DNA from: Bacillus sp. B-jedd
Lineage (GTDB): Bacteria; Bacillota; Bacilli; Bacillales; Cytobacillaceae
Assembly: GCF_000821085.1 (NCBI RefSeq)
Contig: NZ_CCXR01000001.1
Span: forward strand, 2,935,001-2,999,000
DNA: 64,000 nucleotides
Reading direction: 5' to 3'
Position 1 is the first letter of the stretch. Each line of letters opens with the position of its first letter. This document shows positions 1 through 10,713 of the stretch, piece by piece. The notes beneath the pieces were generated by a model. That model searched no databases and was not told the DNA's origin. It saw only the letters and a program-made list of their open reading frames with translations. The position numbers and the translations under genes are program-made.

Positions 1-450
1 CCCTGATTGGCCGATGACACGGTTTTTAGGAAATCCGCTTTCTTTGAAAACCGTATACGTCATTGCGTCCACCGGATTTGTCAGGACAACAATGAAGCAG
101 TCGGGGGAATACTTTACAACTTCTTGTGCAACACTCTTCATGATTTTCTGGTTAGTCTGGACAAGGTCATCCCGGCTCATCCCCGGTTTGCGGGCGATGC
201 CCGCTGTAATAACGATAATATCGGAGTCCTTCGTATCCTCATAACTGGCTGTACCCGTCACATTGGCATCGAATCCCTGTACAGGACCTGCCTGAAGCAT
301 GTCGAGGGCTTTCCCTTTAGTCGGATTTTCCATTTGCGGTATATCGACAAGTACGACGTCCCCTAGCTCTTTCTGGGCAAGAAGGAAAGCGGTGGTCGCA
401 CCCGTGAATCCTCCGCCAATCACTGAAATTTTTTTGCGCTTCAAAGTCAT
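1..450 (-). CDS. mdh: malate dehydrogenase, C-terminal part cut by window edge
   Basis: Oxidises L-malate to oxaloacetate with NAD in the TCA cycle, in the cytoplasm. The first 150 codons are in the window, starting at the ATG at 448-450 behind a GGGGGG ribosome binding site; the frame is open to base 1, so the remainder lies outside. The Rossmann loop GGGFTG is at residues 12-17, and D36 ending the second strand indicates NAD rather than NADP. The NPVDAMTYT segment and the end at NRVIGQSG match the LDH-like Mdh of Bacillus. It is the last gene of citZ-icd-mdh, 45 nt after icd, and probably depends on the citZ promoter. Confidence 0.96.
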   Translation of the reverse strand, partial: MTLKRKKISVIGGGFTGATTAFLLAQKELGDVVLVDIPQMENPTKGKALDMLQAGPVQGFDANVTGTASYEDTKDSDIIVITAGIARKPGMSRDDLVQTNQKIMKSVAQEVVKYSPDCFIVVLTNPVDAMTYTVFKESGFPKNRVIGQSG

Positions 451-495
451 TGCTGGTTCCCCCCTGGGTTTGGATTTCAATTTAGCACGCCTTTA

Positions 496-1764
496 TTACT
501 CCATGTTCTTAATCAGTTCATCACCGAATTCGGAGGTTTTCACTTCTTTAGCGCCATCCATCAGGCGGGCGAAGTCATATGTCACAACCTTGGAAGCAAT
601 TGTTTTTTCCATTGATTTTACAATCATGTTCGCGGCTTCATTCCAGCCCAGGTGCTCAAGCATGAGAACGCCCGACAGAATGACCGAAGATGGGTTCACT
701 TTATCAAGACCCGCGTATTTCGGAGCTGTACCATGTGTGGCTTCGAAAATAGCATGTCCTGTTTCATAATTGATATTGGCGCCTGGCGCGATCCCGATAC
801 CGCCGACCTGTGCAGCCAATGCGTCAGAAATGTAATCGCCATTCAAGTTCATCGTTGCGACAACATCAAACTCTTTAGGACGTGTCAGGATTTGCTGAAG
901 GAAGATATCTGCGATGGCGTCCTTCACAATGATTTTTCCGGCCGCTTCTGCATCTGCCTGAGCTTTATTCGCTGCATCGGTGCCTTCTTCATCTTTGATG
1001 CGGTCATACTGGGCCCAAGTGAAGACTTTATCGCTGAATTCTTTTTCAGCAAGCTCATAGCCCCAGTTTTTAAATGCGCCTTCAGTGTATTTCATGATGT
1101 TTCCTTTATGTACGAGCGTCAGCGATTTGCGGCCTTCCTTGATCGCATAATTGATGGCTGCGCGTACTAACCGGGAAGTTCCTTCTTCCGAGACAGGCTT
1201 AATGCCGATTCCTGATGTTTCCGGGAAACGGATTTTATTGACTCCCATTTCTGTTTGAAGGAAGTTAATCAGCTTTTTCGCTTCATCGGATCCTTTTTGA
1301 TATTCAATTCCCGCATAAATATCTTCAGTATTTTCACGGAAAATAACCATGTCTGTGTCCTGTGGCCTTTTAACTGGTGAAGGCACGCCTTCGAACCATC
1401 TTACTGGGCGCAGGCAGACGAAAAGATCAAGAACCTGGCGTAACGCAACATTCAGAGAGCGGATTCCTCCGCCAACAGGAGTTGTCAAAGGCCCCTTAAT
1501 CGCAATCAAATATTCATTGATGACATCAAGGGTTTCTTGTGGAAGCCACTCCCCTGTCTGGTCAAACGCTTTTTGTCCGGCGAGGACTTCCTTCCAGGCG
1601 ATTTTTTTCTCGCCCTTGTAGGCTTTTTCAACTGCTGCATCAAGAACTCTTACAGATGCGGCCCAGATGTCAGGACCCGTTCCGTCTCCCTCGATAAAAG
1701 GAACAACAGGATTGTTTGGTACATTTAATACTCCATTTTGAACCGTAATTTTTTCACCTTGCAT
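496..1764 (-). CDS. icd: isocitrate dehydrogenase (NADP)
   Basis: Oxidative decarboxylation of isocitrate to 2-oxoglutarate with NADP in the TCA cycle. The protein has 422 residues, the usual Bacillus Icd length. The early [10 protein letters not shown] block, the substrate-binding SLNVALRQ segment and the NLNGDYISD metal-binding segment are all present. An upstream in-frame ATG at 1782 overlaps the GGAGGG ribosome binding site, so the ATG at 1764 (MQGEKITV), 8 nt behind that site, is the start. It follows citZ by 150 nt; that gap holds a stem-loop, so icd may be transcribed both from citZ and from its own signals. Confidence 0.97.
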   Translation of the reverse strand: MQGEKITVQNGVLNVPNNPVVPFIEGDGTGPDIWAASVRVLDAAVEKAYKGEKKIAWKEVLAGQKAFDQTGEWLPQETLDVINEYLIAIKGPLTTPVGGGIRSLNVALRQVLDLFVCLRPVRWFEGVPSPVKRPQDTDMVIFRENTEDIYAGIEYQKGSDEAKKLINFLQTEMGVNKIRFPETSGIGIKPVSEEGTSRLVRAAINYAIKEGRKSLTLVHKGNIMKYTEGAFKNWGYELAEKEFSDKVFTWAQYDRIKDEEGTDAANKAQADAEAAGKIIVKDAIADIFLQQILTRPKEFDVVATMNLNGDYISDALAAQVGGIGIAPGANINYETGHAIFEATHGTAPKYAGLDKVNPSSVILSGVLMLEHLGWNEAANMIVKSMEKTIASKVVTYDFARLMDGAKEVKTSEFGDELIKNME

Positions 1765-1792
1765 TGTCGATTCTCCCTCCACTGTTCAAACA

Positions 1793-1821
1793 TAAAGGTT
1801 AGAAGGCGGCCTCCTAACCTT
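1793..1821 (-). other. intercistronic stem-loop between citZ and icd
   Basis: AAAGGTTAG and CTAACCTTT form arms around a short GC-rich middle, directly before the icd ribosome binding site. The minus-strand sequence after the stem has no long U-run, so this looks more like an RNA-processing or stabilising hairpin than a full terminator. A second palindrome, GGCTGGCCAGCC, lies at 1837-1848. Confidence 0.5.
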
Positions 1822-1914
1822 TCAAATATCGGAACCGGCTGGCCAGCCCCGGAATTTCCATTGCATACTTATTACAACAATTTTTCCGGCAAAAGTAAAC
1901 TAATCCGCTAAGGA

Positions 1915-3030
1915 TCAGCGCATACCAATCGGAACGTATTTTTGCATACCCGGGCCGTTGTACTCTGCGCGCGGACGAATAAGCCTATTATTGTCATATT
2001 GCTCAAGAATATGGGCGAGCCAGCCGGAAACACGGCTAATGGCAAAAATCGGTGTAAATAAATCATGGTCGATGCCAAGGCTGTGATAGACAGAAGCAGA
2101 GTAGAAATCAACGTTTGGCGGCAAGTTCTTCTCGCCAGTGACAATTTCCTCTATCTTTGTTGACATCTCATACCAATGAGGCTCCCCTGTCAGAGTCGTC
2201 AATTTTCTGGACATTTCCCTTAAATGCTTCGCGCGGGGATCGCCTTTCCGATAAACCCTGTGCCCAAATCCCATGATCTTTTCTTTTCTGTCCAGCTTTT
2301 CCCTAACATAGGTTTCAGCATTTTCAAGTGAACCGATTTCGGTCAGCATTCTCATGACTGCTTCATTCGCTCCCCCATGCAGAGGGCCCTTTAGCGCGCC
2401 AATGGCGGCAGTGACGCCGGAATAGACATCCGAAAGCGTCGCCACACATACCCTGGCTGTGAAAGTGGAAGCATTCAATTCATGATCGGCATGCAGGACA
2501 AGCGCCTTATCAAACGCTTCGATTTCAATTTCATCAGGATCCTTGCCTGTCAGCATGTACAGGAAATTGGCCGCGAAGCCAAGATCTTTCTTAGGAGCTA
2601 TAGGCTCAAGCCCTTTTCTCACTCTCGCAAAAGCAGTCACCAATGCTGGCATCTTCGCCTGGAGCCGGACCGCTTTCCGGAAATTGGCTTCTTCGCTCAT
2701 GACATCGGCTTCATCATCGTAAAGGCCAAGGAGCGAGACAGCCGTCCTTAAAGCTGCCATAGGATGGACATCTTTTATCGGATACATTTTGAAATGGTCC
2801 AGAACTTCTTTCGGAAGCTCAGCTTCCGCGGTCAGCTGTTCTTTCAATTCATTCAGTTCAGCCTCCGTCGGCAGCTTTCGGTGCCATAATAGATAAATGA
2901 TTTCTTCGAAACTAGCATTTTCCGCAAGATCATCAATATCATAGCCAACATACGTTAATGTATCATCGATGATCGAGCTGATGGAGGATGTTGTTGCCAC
3001 AACCCCTTCAAGTCCACGTGTTACTGACAT
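1915..3030 (-). CDS. citZ: citrate synthase
   Basis: Condenses acetyl-CoA and oxaloacetate to citrate, the entry step of the TCA cycle. The start ATG at 3030 (MSVTRGLEG) has AAGGAGAG 7 nt upstream; an in-frame start at 3084 has no comparable site. The 371-residue product carries the three catalytic regions of the family: LHADHELNAS, GFGHRVY and the Asp of VDFYSASVYH. It heads citZ-icd-mdh. A near-consensus promoter with an overlapping cre lies about 260 nt upstream, predicting repression by CcpA and a long leader RNA. In B. subtilis aconitase is reported to bind the citZ leader; I cannot tell whether that element is conserved here. Confidence 0.97.
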   Translation of the reverse strand: MSVTRGLEGVVATTSSISSIIDDTLTYVGYDIDDLAENASFEEIIYLLWHRKLPTEAELNELKEQLTAEAELPKEVLDHFKMYPIKDVHPMAALRTAVSLLGLYDDEADVMSEEANFRKAVRLQAKMPALVTAFARVRKGLEPIAPKKDLGFAANFLYMLTGKDPDEIEIEAFDKALVLHADHELNASTFTARVCVATLSDVYSGVTAAIGALKGPLHGGANEAVMRMLTEIGSLENAETYVREKLDRKEKIMGFGHRVYRKGDPRAKHLREMSRKLTTLTGEPHWYEMSTKIEEIVTGEKNLPPNVDFYSASVYHSLGIDHDLFTPIFAISRVSGWLAHILEQYDNNRLIRPRAEYNGPGMQKYVPIGMR

Positions 3031-3290
3031 GCCAAATCTCTCCTTTGCAATCTGTAATTTCTCTGCCATACCTTCATAGTGCATCTGGCCGGGAATGTTC
3101 CTTCCAATCTATCGGATATGAGCGCTTGCTCGGAATCAGCCCAAAAAACAGCATCTGCCCCATCCAGGCAAATGCAAATTTCCTGCCAGGCACAAAATTA
3201 ACCGATGGCAGCAAAATATTCCAACCATTTACACTATATACAATTATTTAATCATAATAATAAGACATATGTAAAAAAGATTACGCTTTC
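3031..3290 (-). other. long 5' leader of citZ
   Basis: About 260 nt separate the predicted transcription start near 3290 from the citZ start codon. I find no convincing gene in it. The part near 3210-3280 is very AT-rich and the part near citZ is more GC-rich. Its length suggests post-transcriptional control, but I could not identify a defined element by eye. Confidence 0.45.
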
Positions 3291-3291
3291 A
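3278..3291 (-). promoter_or_regulatory. cre-like CcpA site in the citZ promoter
   Basis: The minus strand reads TGAAAGCGTAATCT, 12 of 14 positions against TGWNANCGNTNWCA. It begins 6 nt after the -10 box and so covers the transcription start, the usual place for repression by CcpA. Confidence 0.65.
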
Positions 3292-3297
3292 CAAACT

Positions 3298-3326
3298 ATT
3301 ATAACCAATTGTCAGATTTTTGTGAA
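3298..3326 (-). promoter_or_regulatory. sigma-A promoter of citZ-icd-mdh
   Basis: On the minus strand TTCACA (3326-3321), a 17-nt spacer and a perfect TATAAT (3303-3298). This is the best promoter in the gap between ytwI and citZ. Confidence 0.75.
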
Positions 3327-3423
3327 CGAAAAGGAAACATAAAAATTAAAAATATTATATTAAAAGAAAATACCAAACCTTCATTTAACGGCAAATCCCC
3401 CTAAAACAGAGCATGTTGGCGCA

Positions 3424-3891
3424 TTAAAAAAACCTTGCGGCCCAATCCACCAGTTTCATTGCAGCATAGGCAATGCCTGCGCCAATTAACGGACCGACGG
3501 CGACACCATTGAATAGGGATACCGCGAAGATGGTACCTAGCACAAGGGCTGTAGTAATTTGAGGATCTTCGGCAAGAAGGGTAACGCCTCCTTTCGCCAG
3601 TAGGGCTACCGCCACCCCAGATAATAGTGCTATCCACGCGTATGGCGATTTAAATGATCCTCCCAGGTCCTTAAATCCGATATCCCCGCTTGCAATCGGC
3701 GCCAAAACAGCTATCGTAATAATCGTTACTCCCCAGTTGATTCCCCGGGTTTGGAGGAAAGCGAACCCTTTCCCGTCGACACCGGAAATCTTCAGCAAAA
3801 ATAAAAAAGCAACGGCAATCAACAGTGATTGGTTTTTAGCAGCAAATCCAATCACAAGCAGTAAAGCGAGAAAAATATAAGGCTGAATCAT
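3424..3891 (-). CDS. ytwI: UPF0756 (DUF441) membrane protein YtwI
   Basis: A 155-residue, very hydrophobic protein with about four membrane segments and short charged connections (KISGVDGKG, KDLGGSFKSPY). Sequence and position next to citZ match the UPF0756/YtwI family, for which I know no established function. AGGAG lies about 10 nt before the ATG. The gene is on the same strand as citZ but upstream of its promoter, and there is no clear terminator between them, so low-level read-through into citZ is possible. Confidence 0.88.
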   Translation of the reverse strand: MIQPYIFLALLLVIGFAAKNQSLLIAVAFLFLLKISGVDGKGFAFLQTRGINWGVTIITIAVLAPIASGDIGFKDLGGSFKSPYAWIALLSGVAVALLAKGGVTLLAEDPQITTALVLGTIFAVSLFNGVAVGPLIGAGIAYAAMKLVDWAARFF

Positions 3892-4079
3892 AGTTCCGGC
3901 ACTCCTAACTTTTAATCAATATTAATGCTGTTCCTCTACAATCGTGTTGGCTAAACTTTTGCCTTTATGAACCGTTTTATTCATTAAAGCTTTTAACCAT
4001 GTGTTAATGCATAAACCAACTTGAAATGGTAAACTATTACTATCTTAAAGAGTTGACCAACAAAGGGGGTAAACCAAAT

Positions 4080-5201
4080 TTGAATCCAGTTTACGTTTCA
4101 CGGACCATCAGGCTGCTCGCTGTTATCGCGATGGTCATTGGGGCGTTCATTGCCTTTTATTACATATCGAAAGTCACTTATCCGTTCCTCATTGCTTTTG
4201 TCATCGCTTTTTTGATTAACCCACTCGTCAATTTTTTTGAAAAGAAAGGAAAAATGCCCAGGGTCCTTGCAGTTGTCATTACATTGATTATTATTATTGC
4301 CGTTTTTGCGGCACTAATAACACTTCTAGTAGCTGAAATTGTGAGCGGAGCCACATATCTGGCAGATGTGCTGCCCAAGCATCTGAACACACTGATTCGT
4401 TACAGTGAAGGATTGTTCGCCTCCCAAATTATCCCGCTCTATAATCAAATCACCGGAATGTTTGATAATCTTGATGCGGGCCAGCAGGAAACGATAATGG
4501 CCAATATCCAAAGCGTGGGTCAAAAAGTCGGAACGACAGTCGGAGATTTTCTAAAAGGTTTTTTCGGCAATATTCCACTGATTTTATCTTGGTTTCCGAA
4601 TGCTGCAACAGTGTTGATCTTTTCCATGCTCGCTACCTTTTTTATTAGTAAAGATTGGTATCGGCTTTCCGAGATGGGTGGCAGGCTCATGCCTCTTAAA
4701 GCAAAGAAAAGCGGCAGAACAGTGTTCGCTGATCTGAAAAAGGCCCTTTTTGGATTTATTAAAGCCCAATTGACACTTATCTCAATCACAACGGTGATTA
4801 TCCTGATCGGTCTCCTAATCCTGCGAGTAGACTATGCCATCACAATCGCTTTTGTCGCCGGTATTGTCGATATTATCCCTTACCTCGGTACTGGCACAGT
4901 GTTTGTTCCGTGGATCTTGTATGAAGCCATTGCTGGAGATATGGGACTGGCGATCGGGCTTGGCGTCCTGTATATCATCGTATTGGTGCAGCGGCAGATT
5001 ATGGAGCCAAAAATTCTTTCCTCAAGTATAGGGCTTGATCCGCTTGCCACATTGATCGCCCTATTCGCAGGCTTTAAATTATTAGGTTTCCTCGGCCTGA
5101 TTGCGGGACCGGTTACCCTAGTCATCTTTAATACATTGAAACGAGCAAACGTATTTGAAGATATTTGGGCATTCATTAAAGGAAACGAAAAAAAAGTATA
5201 A
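4080..5201 (+). CDS. ytvI: sporulation-associated AI-2E family permease YtvI
   Basis: Integral membrane protein of the AI-2E/PerM family; the B. subtilis homologue YtvI is linked to sporulation, and its substrate is unknown to me. I place the start at TTG 4080 (MNPVYVSRTIRLL), 9 nt behind AAAGGGGGT, rather than the in-frame ATG at 4026, which has no ribosome binding site. This gives 373 residues, near the usual length. Paired hydrophobic helices lie at both ends, with a soluble middle section (about residues 80-170). The C-terminal core has RVDYAITIA, DIIPYLGTG and GLDPLATLIALF, typical of the family. It converges on fxsA with a shared terminator. Confidence 0.92.
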   Translation: MNPVYVSRTIRLLAVIAMVIGAFIAFYYISKVTYPFLIAFVIAFLINPLVNFFEKKGKMPRVLAVVITLIIIIAVFAALITLLVAEIVSGATYLADVLPKHLNTLIRYSEGLFASQIIPLYNQITGMFDNLDAGQQETIMANIQSVGQKVGTTVGDFLKGFFGNIPLILSWFPNAATVLIFSMLATFFISKDWYRLSEMGGRLMPLKAKKSGRTVFADLKKALFGFIKAQLTLISITTVIILIGLLILRVDYAITIAFVAGIVDIIPYLGTGTVFVPWILYEAIAGDMGLAIGLGVLYIIVLVQRQIMEPKILSSSIGLDPLATLIALFAGFKLLGFLGLIAGPVTLVIFNTLKRANVFEDIWAFIKGNEKKV

Positions 5202-5205
5202 GGAA

Positions 5206-5236
5206 AACGCCGGCATATTCCCAGCCGGCGTTTTTT
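5206..5236. terminator. bidirectional terminator between ytvI and fxsA
   Basis: AACGCCGGC and GCCGGCGTT form a 9-bp stem around a 9-nt loop, followed by six T on the plus strand. Confidence 0.88.
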
Positions 5237-5631
5237 CATCTGATGATTCTGATATTCCCCTTATTGATCCATCGCCTGAAGTAAAGTCCAAGCCACTTCT
5301 TGAAAACTTTTCTTGTCGGCGGAAGAAGAAGAAGGGTCCCCATAATATCGGTAACAAAGCCAGGAGTGAGAAGGAGTACCCCTCCGGTTAGAACGCATAT
5401 GCCATCCAGAACCGCTTCTCCCGGCATTTGTCCCCTGCTGATTTGCTGCCTTGCCTGATTCAGGACTTTCATTCCCTGGGTCCTGGCAAGATAGGTTCCG
5501 AGCACGCCTGTCAAAATGATCAGGGCGAGGGTTGGAAATAATCCTAGTGTTTTTCCTGACCATAGCAGAATACCTATTTCAGCAGCAGGAACCAGTACGA
5601 CTAGCAGAAAAAAGTATATACGAAACATCAC
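5236..5631 (-). CDS. fxsA: FxsA family membrane protein
   Basis: A 131-residue membrane protein of the FxsA family. In E. coli, overproduced FxsA relieves phage T7 exclusion by the F plasmid; its normal role is unclear. Hydrophobic helices lie at about 1-28, 30-50 and 78-100, with the family loop GTYLARTQG between them and a basic C-terminus. GGAGGGG precedes two adjacent ATG codons (5631 and 5628); either may be used. It lies between ytvI and pyk, the same order as in B. subtilis. Confidence 0.88.
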   Translation of the reverse strand: MMFRIYFFLLVVLVPAAEIGILLWSGKTLGLFPTLALIILTGVLGTYLARTQGMKVLNQARQQISRGQMPGEAVLDGICVLTGGVLLLTPGFVTDIMGTLLLLPPTRKVFKKWLGLYFRRWINKGNIRIIR

Positions 5632-5696
5632 CGGCTCCCCTCCGTTCCAATCAACTCACTAAATATAAATTTCAATCTGGATATAGCATTAAGATT

Positions 5697-5722
5697 AAAA
5701 AGGGGGCAAGCCCCCTTTTTTT
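5697..5722 (-). terminator. terminator of pfkA-pyk
   Basis: AAAAAGGGGGC and GCCCCCTTTTT form a strong stem with a 2-nt loop just after the pyk stop; T-runs flank both sides. Confidence 0.85.
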
Positions 5723-5731
5723 GTGGCGGAT

Positions 5732-7492
5732 TTAGAGGACACTTGCATGTCCGTTGTAGATGACGCCCCTGGTTGCATCTACGGTAATTTCCTGGCCGTC
5801 CTTCATTTTGGCTGTAGCATTTTCAACGCCTACGACAACCGGGATGCCGAGATTTAATCCGACTACAGCAGCATGGCTTGTCAAACCGCCTTCTTCAGCG
5901 ATGAGCGCACTGCATTTTTCGATTGCTGGAACCATTTCCCTGTCAGAACCAATCGTAACAAGTACATCTCCATGCCTTACTTTTGCATTCGCTTCCTCCG
6001 CGTCGAGAGCAACGACCACTCTTCCGTAAGCAGATTTCTTGCCGATGCCTTGGCCCTTTGCGAGGATATCGCCAACGATATGGATTTTCATCAGGTTAGT
6101 AGTACCCGCTTCGGCAACCGGTACTCCCGCTGTAATAATAACAAGGTCTCCATGCTGTACAATCCCGCTATTCAAGCTTTCCCCTACCGCATTATCCATC
6201 ATTTCATCGATTGTCTTTACGGTTCTTCCGAGTTGAGGATAAACTCCCCACACAAGGGCGAGCCTTCTTCTTACCCCAGCATCGGATGTAACGGCAACAA
6301 TTGGTGCCTTCGTGCGGTATTTTGAAATCATCCTTGCTGAATGGCCGCTGACTGTAGGAGTGATAATCGCGCTAACCGCCAAATTGAGCGCCGTATGGGC
6401 TACTGACTGGCCAATTGCGTCCGTTGTATTCGTTTCCGCATCCCTGCTCCTAGCCTGAAGAATTGCCTTATGGTTCAATGCTTCTTCAGCTCTCGATGCG
6501 ATGTTATGCATAGTCTGTACAGCTTCCACTGGGTAAAGGCCGGCCGCTGTTTCGCCAGATAGCATAATGGCATCAGTACCATCAAAAATCGCATTCGCGA
6601 CGTCGCTTGCTTCCGCTCTTGTCGGCCTTGGATTACGCTGCATGGAATCCAGCATTTGCGTCGCTGTAATAACAGGCTTGCCCTCTGAATTACATTTTTT
6701 AATGAGCAGCTTCTGAACAAGCGGCACTTCCTCCGCGGGTATCTCAACACCAAGGTCACCCCGGGCTACCATCAACCCGTCTGATACTTCAAGAATCTCG
6801 TCGATATTGTCGACACCTTCCTGGTTTTCTATTTTAGGAATGATATGGATATGTCCGGCTTCATTTTCTTCAAGCAGCTGACGGATTTCGAGGACATCCT
6901 TTGCCCTCCTGACAAATGATGCTGCAATAAAATCAATCCCCTGGCCGATACCAAAAAGAATATCATTCCGATCCTTGTCCGTAATTCCCGGAAGATTTAC
7001 CGATACACCAGGAACGTTGACGCCTTTTTTGTTCTTAAGAATGCCTGTGTTCAGGATCTTTGTTTCAATTATTTGATTAATTTTATCAATATTTGTAACC
7101 TCCAGGCCGATCAAACCGTCATCCAGCAGGATTCTTGATCCTGTATGGACGTCCTCGATCAGACCCGGATATGTAATGGAAAACATCTCAGTCGTGCCTT
7201 CGACTTCGTTCATTGATACTTTGATGGACTCTCCGGCCTTCAGTTCGATTGCTCCATCCTTCATATTGTTGGTCCGAATTTCCGGTCCTTTTGTATCAAG
7301 CAATATAGCGATATTCGATCCTGTCGATTCCGCGGCCTTACGGATGTTGGCAATCCTGGCGCCGTGTTCTTCGTAGTCTCCATGGGAAAAATTCAACCTT
7401 GCAACATTCATTCCGGCCTTCATCAAGTCAGTCAGTTTCTCAATACTTTCACTGGCAGGGCCAATGGTACAGACAATTTTCGTTTTACGCAT
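5732..7492 (-). CDS. pyk: pyruvate kinase
   Basis: Transfers phosphate from phosphoenolpyruvate to ADP, giving pyruvate and ATP, the last step of glycolysis. The 586-residue protein has the N-terminal TIGPAS and RLNFSHG motifs, the signature [10 protein letters not shown] with its catalytic Lys, and [15 protein letters not shown]. Like other Bacillus and Geobacillus enzymes it carries an extra C-terminal domain (about residues 480-586) resembling the PEP-utiliser phosphohistidine domain, including [17 protein letters not shown] precedes the ATG. It follows pfkA by 24 nt and shares its transcript. Confidence 0.97.
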   Translation of the reverse strand: MRKTKIVCTIGPASESIEKLTDLMKAGMNVARLNFSHGDYEEHGARIANIRKAAESTGSNIAILLDTKGPEIRTNNMKDGAIELKAGESIKVSMNEVEGTTEMFSITYPGLIEDVHTGSRILLDDGLIGLEVTNIDKINQIIETKILNTGILKNKKGVNVPGVSVNLPGITDKDRNDILFGIGQGIDFIAASFVRRAKDVLEIRQLLEENEAGHIHIIPKIENQEGVDNIDEILEVSDGLMVARGDLGVEIPAEEVPLVQKLLIKKCNSEGKPVITATQMLDSMQRNPRPTRAEASDVANAIFDGTDAIMLSGETAAGLYPVEAVQTMHNIASRAEEALNHKAILQARSRDAETNTTDAIGQSVAHTALNLAVSAIITPTVSGHSARMISKYRTKAPIVAVTSDAGVRRRLALVWGVYPQLGRTVKTIDEMMDNAVGESLNSGIVQHGDLVIITAGVPVAEAGTTNLMKIHIVGDILAKGQGIGKKSAYGRVVVALDAEEANAKVRHGDVLVTIGSDREMVPAIEKCSALIAEEGGLTSHAAVVGLNLGIPVVVGVENATAKMKDGQEITVDATRGVIYNGHASVL

Positions 7493-7516
7493 TGTGTTTT
7501 TCCTCCTGTTTAAACT

Positions 7517-8518
<1,002 letters not shown>

Positions 8519-8617
8519 TTACTAAATTAACAAACGTTCAGTATTAAAATACCACTAAGGAAGAGGTCTAACAACTTAATCGAGTATAAAAACTTTAAAA
8601 AAGAAATAACTATCAAT

Positions 8618-8631
8618 TGTAAGCGCTTAAA
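8618..8631. promoter_or_regulatory. cre-like CcpA site upstream of pfkA-pyk
   Basis: TGTAAGCGCTTAAA matches TGWNANCGNTNWCA at 13 of 14 positions and contains the palindrome AAGCGCTT. It sits 139 nt before pfkA. I could not place a convincing -35/-10 pair, so activation or repression is open. Confidence 0.6.
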
Positions 8632-8662
8632 GCGAAAACCATTATCAATAAGGCTAATTATA

Positions 8663-8690
8663 AAAGAAAACGTGCTTTTAAAAGCACGTC
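8663..8690 (-). terminator. terminator after accDA
   Basis: ACGTGCTTTTAAAAGCACGT is a perfect 20-nt palindrome followed on the minus strand by TTTTCTTTTAT, directly after the accA stop. Confidence 0.8.
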
Positions 8691-8691
8691 T

Positions 8692-9669
8692 TTAATTTAC
8701 CCCTATATAGTCATTTAAAAACGAATATTCTCCGATTGCTTTATACTTGTCGTACCTCTGTTCCTTTAATTCATTCCCCGAAAGTCTTGAAAGTTCTTTC
8801 AATGACCGGAACAGGGCTTTTTCAATTTCATGCGCCTGCGCCTGGACATCCCTGTGCGCGCCTCCCCGTACTTCAGGTATGATCGCATCAATGATTCCAA
8901 GTTCCTTCAGGTCTGGTGCCGTAATCTTCATGGACTCGGCCGCCCGCTTCGCCTGCGATGCATCCTTCCATAGAAGCGCCGCTGCCCCCTCAGGTGAAAT
9001 AACCGAATAGGTGGAGTTTTCCAGCATAAGAATATGGTTGCCGACTCCGAGGGCAAGTGCCCCTCCGCTTCCTCCTTCACCGATGACAATACAAACCACT
9101 GGTACTTCGAGGCTGGCCATTTCAAAAAGATTCCGGGCAATCGCTTCACTCTGTCCGCGTTCTTCAGCCGCTTTTCCTGGATACGCTCCCTTTGTATCGA
9201 TAAAACATACTATTGGCCTTCTGAACTTATCAGCCTGTTTCATTAGTCTAAGGGCTTTCCTGTAGCCTTCGGGATGTGGCATCCCAAAATTACGCCTAAT
9301 ATTTTCTTTCGTATCTTTTCCGCGCTGATGGCCAATGACAGTGATGGGCATTCCTTTAAACTTGGCTATGCCGCCGACAATAGCTTCGTCATCACCATAA
9401 GCCCTGTCCCCATGGCACTCAAAAAAGTGGTCGAATAAATGGTTTATATAATCCAGGGTTGTCGGCCTTCCAGGATGCCGGGCAATCTGGACGCGGTCCC
9501 ATGGTTTGATATTGCTGTAAATATCCGCTTCAAGCTTTTCCAACCGGGCCGAAAGCTTTTCAATTTCGGCTGTCAGGTCAACATCTGTTTTGTTTGTATA
9601 TTCTTTTAGTTCACTAATTTTCTTTCGTAATTCTATAATCGGTTTTTCAAATTCCAGTTCGCCTACCAA
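8692..9669 (-). CDS. accA: acetyl-CoA carboxylase carboxyltransferase, alpha subunit
   Basis: With AccD it transfers CO2 from carboxybiotin to acetyl-CoA, giving malonyl-CoA, the first committed step of fatty-acid synthesis. The 325-residue protein has the crotonase-type core with [29 protein letters not shown] and [14 protein letters not shown]. The start is TTG at 9669, with GGAGGTGA 6 nt upstream; no ATG in this area fits. The start overlaps the stop of accD by 7 nt, so the subunits are translationally coupled. Confidence 0.96.
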   Translation of the reverse strand: MVGELEFEKPIIELRKKISELKEYTNKTDVDLTAEIEKLSARLEKLEADIYSNIKPWDRVQIARHPGRPTTLDYINHLFDHFFECHGDRAYGDDEAIVGGIAKFKGMPITVIGHQRGKDTKENIRRNFGMPHPEGYRKALRLMKQADKFRRPIVCFIDTKGAYPGKAAEERGQSEAIARNLFEMASLEVPVVCIVIGEGGSGGALALGVGNHILMLENSTYSVISPEGAAALLWKDASQAKRAAESMKITAPDLKELGIIDAIIPEVRGGAHRDVQAQAHEIEKALFRSLKELSRLSGNELKEQRYDKYKAIGEYSFLNDYIGVN

Positions 9670-10532
9670 GCAAGCTCACCTCCGCGTTGATGAAGATCCA
9701 GTATAGTGCCGATTTTCTCTTTAAGGTCATGTCTGGATATGACTGCATCCAGTTGGCCATGCTTCATTAAAAACTCAGCCGTCTGGAAATCTTCGGGAAG
9801 CTCTTCCCGTATTGTCTGTTCAATGATCCTTCTACCGGCAAAACCTATCAGAGCGCCTGGTTCAGCGATATTATAATCCCCAAGCGAGGCGAAACTGGCG
9901 GATACACCGCCTGTTGTCGGGTGTGTCATAATGGAGATAATCAGCCCTCCATTATCACTGAACCTCTTCAGGGCAACACTTGTTTTGGCCATCTGCATGA
10001 GGCTTAAAACTCCCTCCTGCATACGGGCACCCCCGGAAGCAGTAAAAATGACAAACGGAATTTCCAGTTCTCCAGCTCTTTCTACCGCGCGGGTTATTTT
10101 CTCCCCAACGACAGAACCCATGCTGCCCATCCGGAAGGTCGAATCCATGATGGCTATGGAAATTTTATTTCCGTTCACAGTCCCGGTACCTGTTACGACG
10201 GCTTCATTAATATGTGTTTTCTTCCTGTCCTTTTCCAGCTTTTCAAGATATTCAGGAAAGCCGAGTGGATTTTGGGAAATCATCCCTGCGTCCGTTTCTT
10301 CAAAGCTGCCTTCATCAAGGAAGCTGTGGATTCTTTCCTTCGCATTCATAGGGTAATGCCTTCCGCAATGAAAACAAACTTTCAAGTTTTTAGCCAGTTC
10401 CCTGGTATAGATTATTTTTTTGCAGCCCGGGCATTTTGTCATGATTCCTTCAGGGACGTCCTGTTTCGCCGCTTCTGAAGGTATCTCGGCATATTTCTTT
10501 TTCTTCGATTTAGTAAATAGCTCTTTTAACAA
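9663..10532 (-). CDS. accD: acetyl-CoA carboxylase carboxyltransferase, beta subunit
   Basis: Partner of AccA in the carboxyltransferase of acetyl-CoA carboxylase. The 289-residue protein has the Cys4 zinc ribbon CPGC...CFHCG near residues 34-56 and the core [26 protein letters not shown] and GFAGRRII. The start is TTG at 10532 (MLKELF) behind GGGAGGT. It precedes accA with overlap. Upstream lie a stem-loop and a FadR-type operator-like site at 10698-10713, which suggests control by the GntR regulator encoded just upstream. Confidence 0.96.
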   Translation of the reverse strand: MLKELFTKSKKKKYAEIPSEAAKQDVPEGIMTKCPGCKKIIYTRELAKNLKVCFHCGRHYPMNAKERIHSFLDEGSFEETDAGMISQNPLGFPEYLEKLEKDRKKTHINEAVVTGTGTVNGNKISIAIMDSTFRMGSMGSVVGEKITRAVERAGELEIPFVIFTASGGARMQEGVLSLMQMAKTSVALKRFSDNGGLIISIMTHPTTGGVSASFASLGDYNIAEPGALIGFAGRRIIEQTIREELPEDFQTAEFLMKHGQLDAVISRHDLKEKIGTILDLHQRGGELAW

Positions 10533-10624
10533 GGTTGTACCTCCCCAATGTTAGAAAATGGAAGCGGATTGCCGTATAGATAACCTGGACCGGCTGTTGC
10601 CAGCAAGCAGAATATCTTCCTCGT

Positions 10625-10671
10625 CAAATCCGCTATTGTGGAGGAATACCTCCGGTTAGAAATGGCGGATT
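10625..10671 (-). other. nested stem-loop in the accDA leader
   Basis: AAATCCGC (10625-10632) pairs with GCGGATTT (10664-10671); inside it GGAGG and CCTCC form a second hairpin with an AATA loop. It lies about 95 nt before the accD start. The role is unknown; it could be a leader-RNA element or a weak attenuator. Confidence 0.4.
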
Positions 10672-10697
10672 TCAACTCATAACAAGTACATGAATAT

Positions 10698-10713
10698 CCG
10701 GTGGCCAGACCAC
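10698..10713. promoter_or_regulatory. FadR/PdhR-type operator upstream of accDA
   Basis: CCGGTGGCCAGACCAC. Its core TGGCCAGACCA fits TGGTNNNACCA with one mismatch, and it matches the site upstream of ytsJ at 15 of 16 positions. It lies about 165 nt before accD. Confidence 0.6.

Noticed and set aside
3241..3275. TTAT/ATAA patterns upstream of citZ as CcpC boxes.
   Set aside because: The region is simply AT-rich, the orientation is not the expected ATAA-N-TTAT dyad, and it lies downstream of the predicted start.
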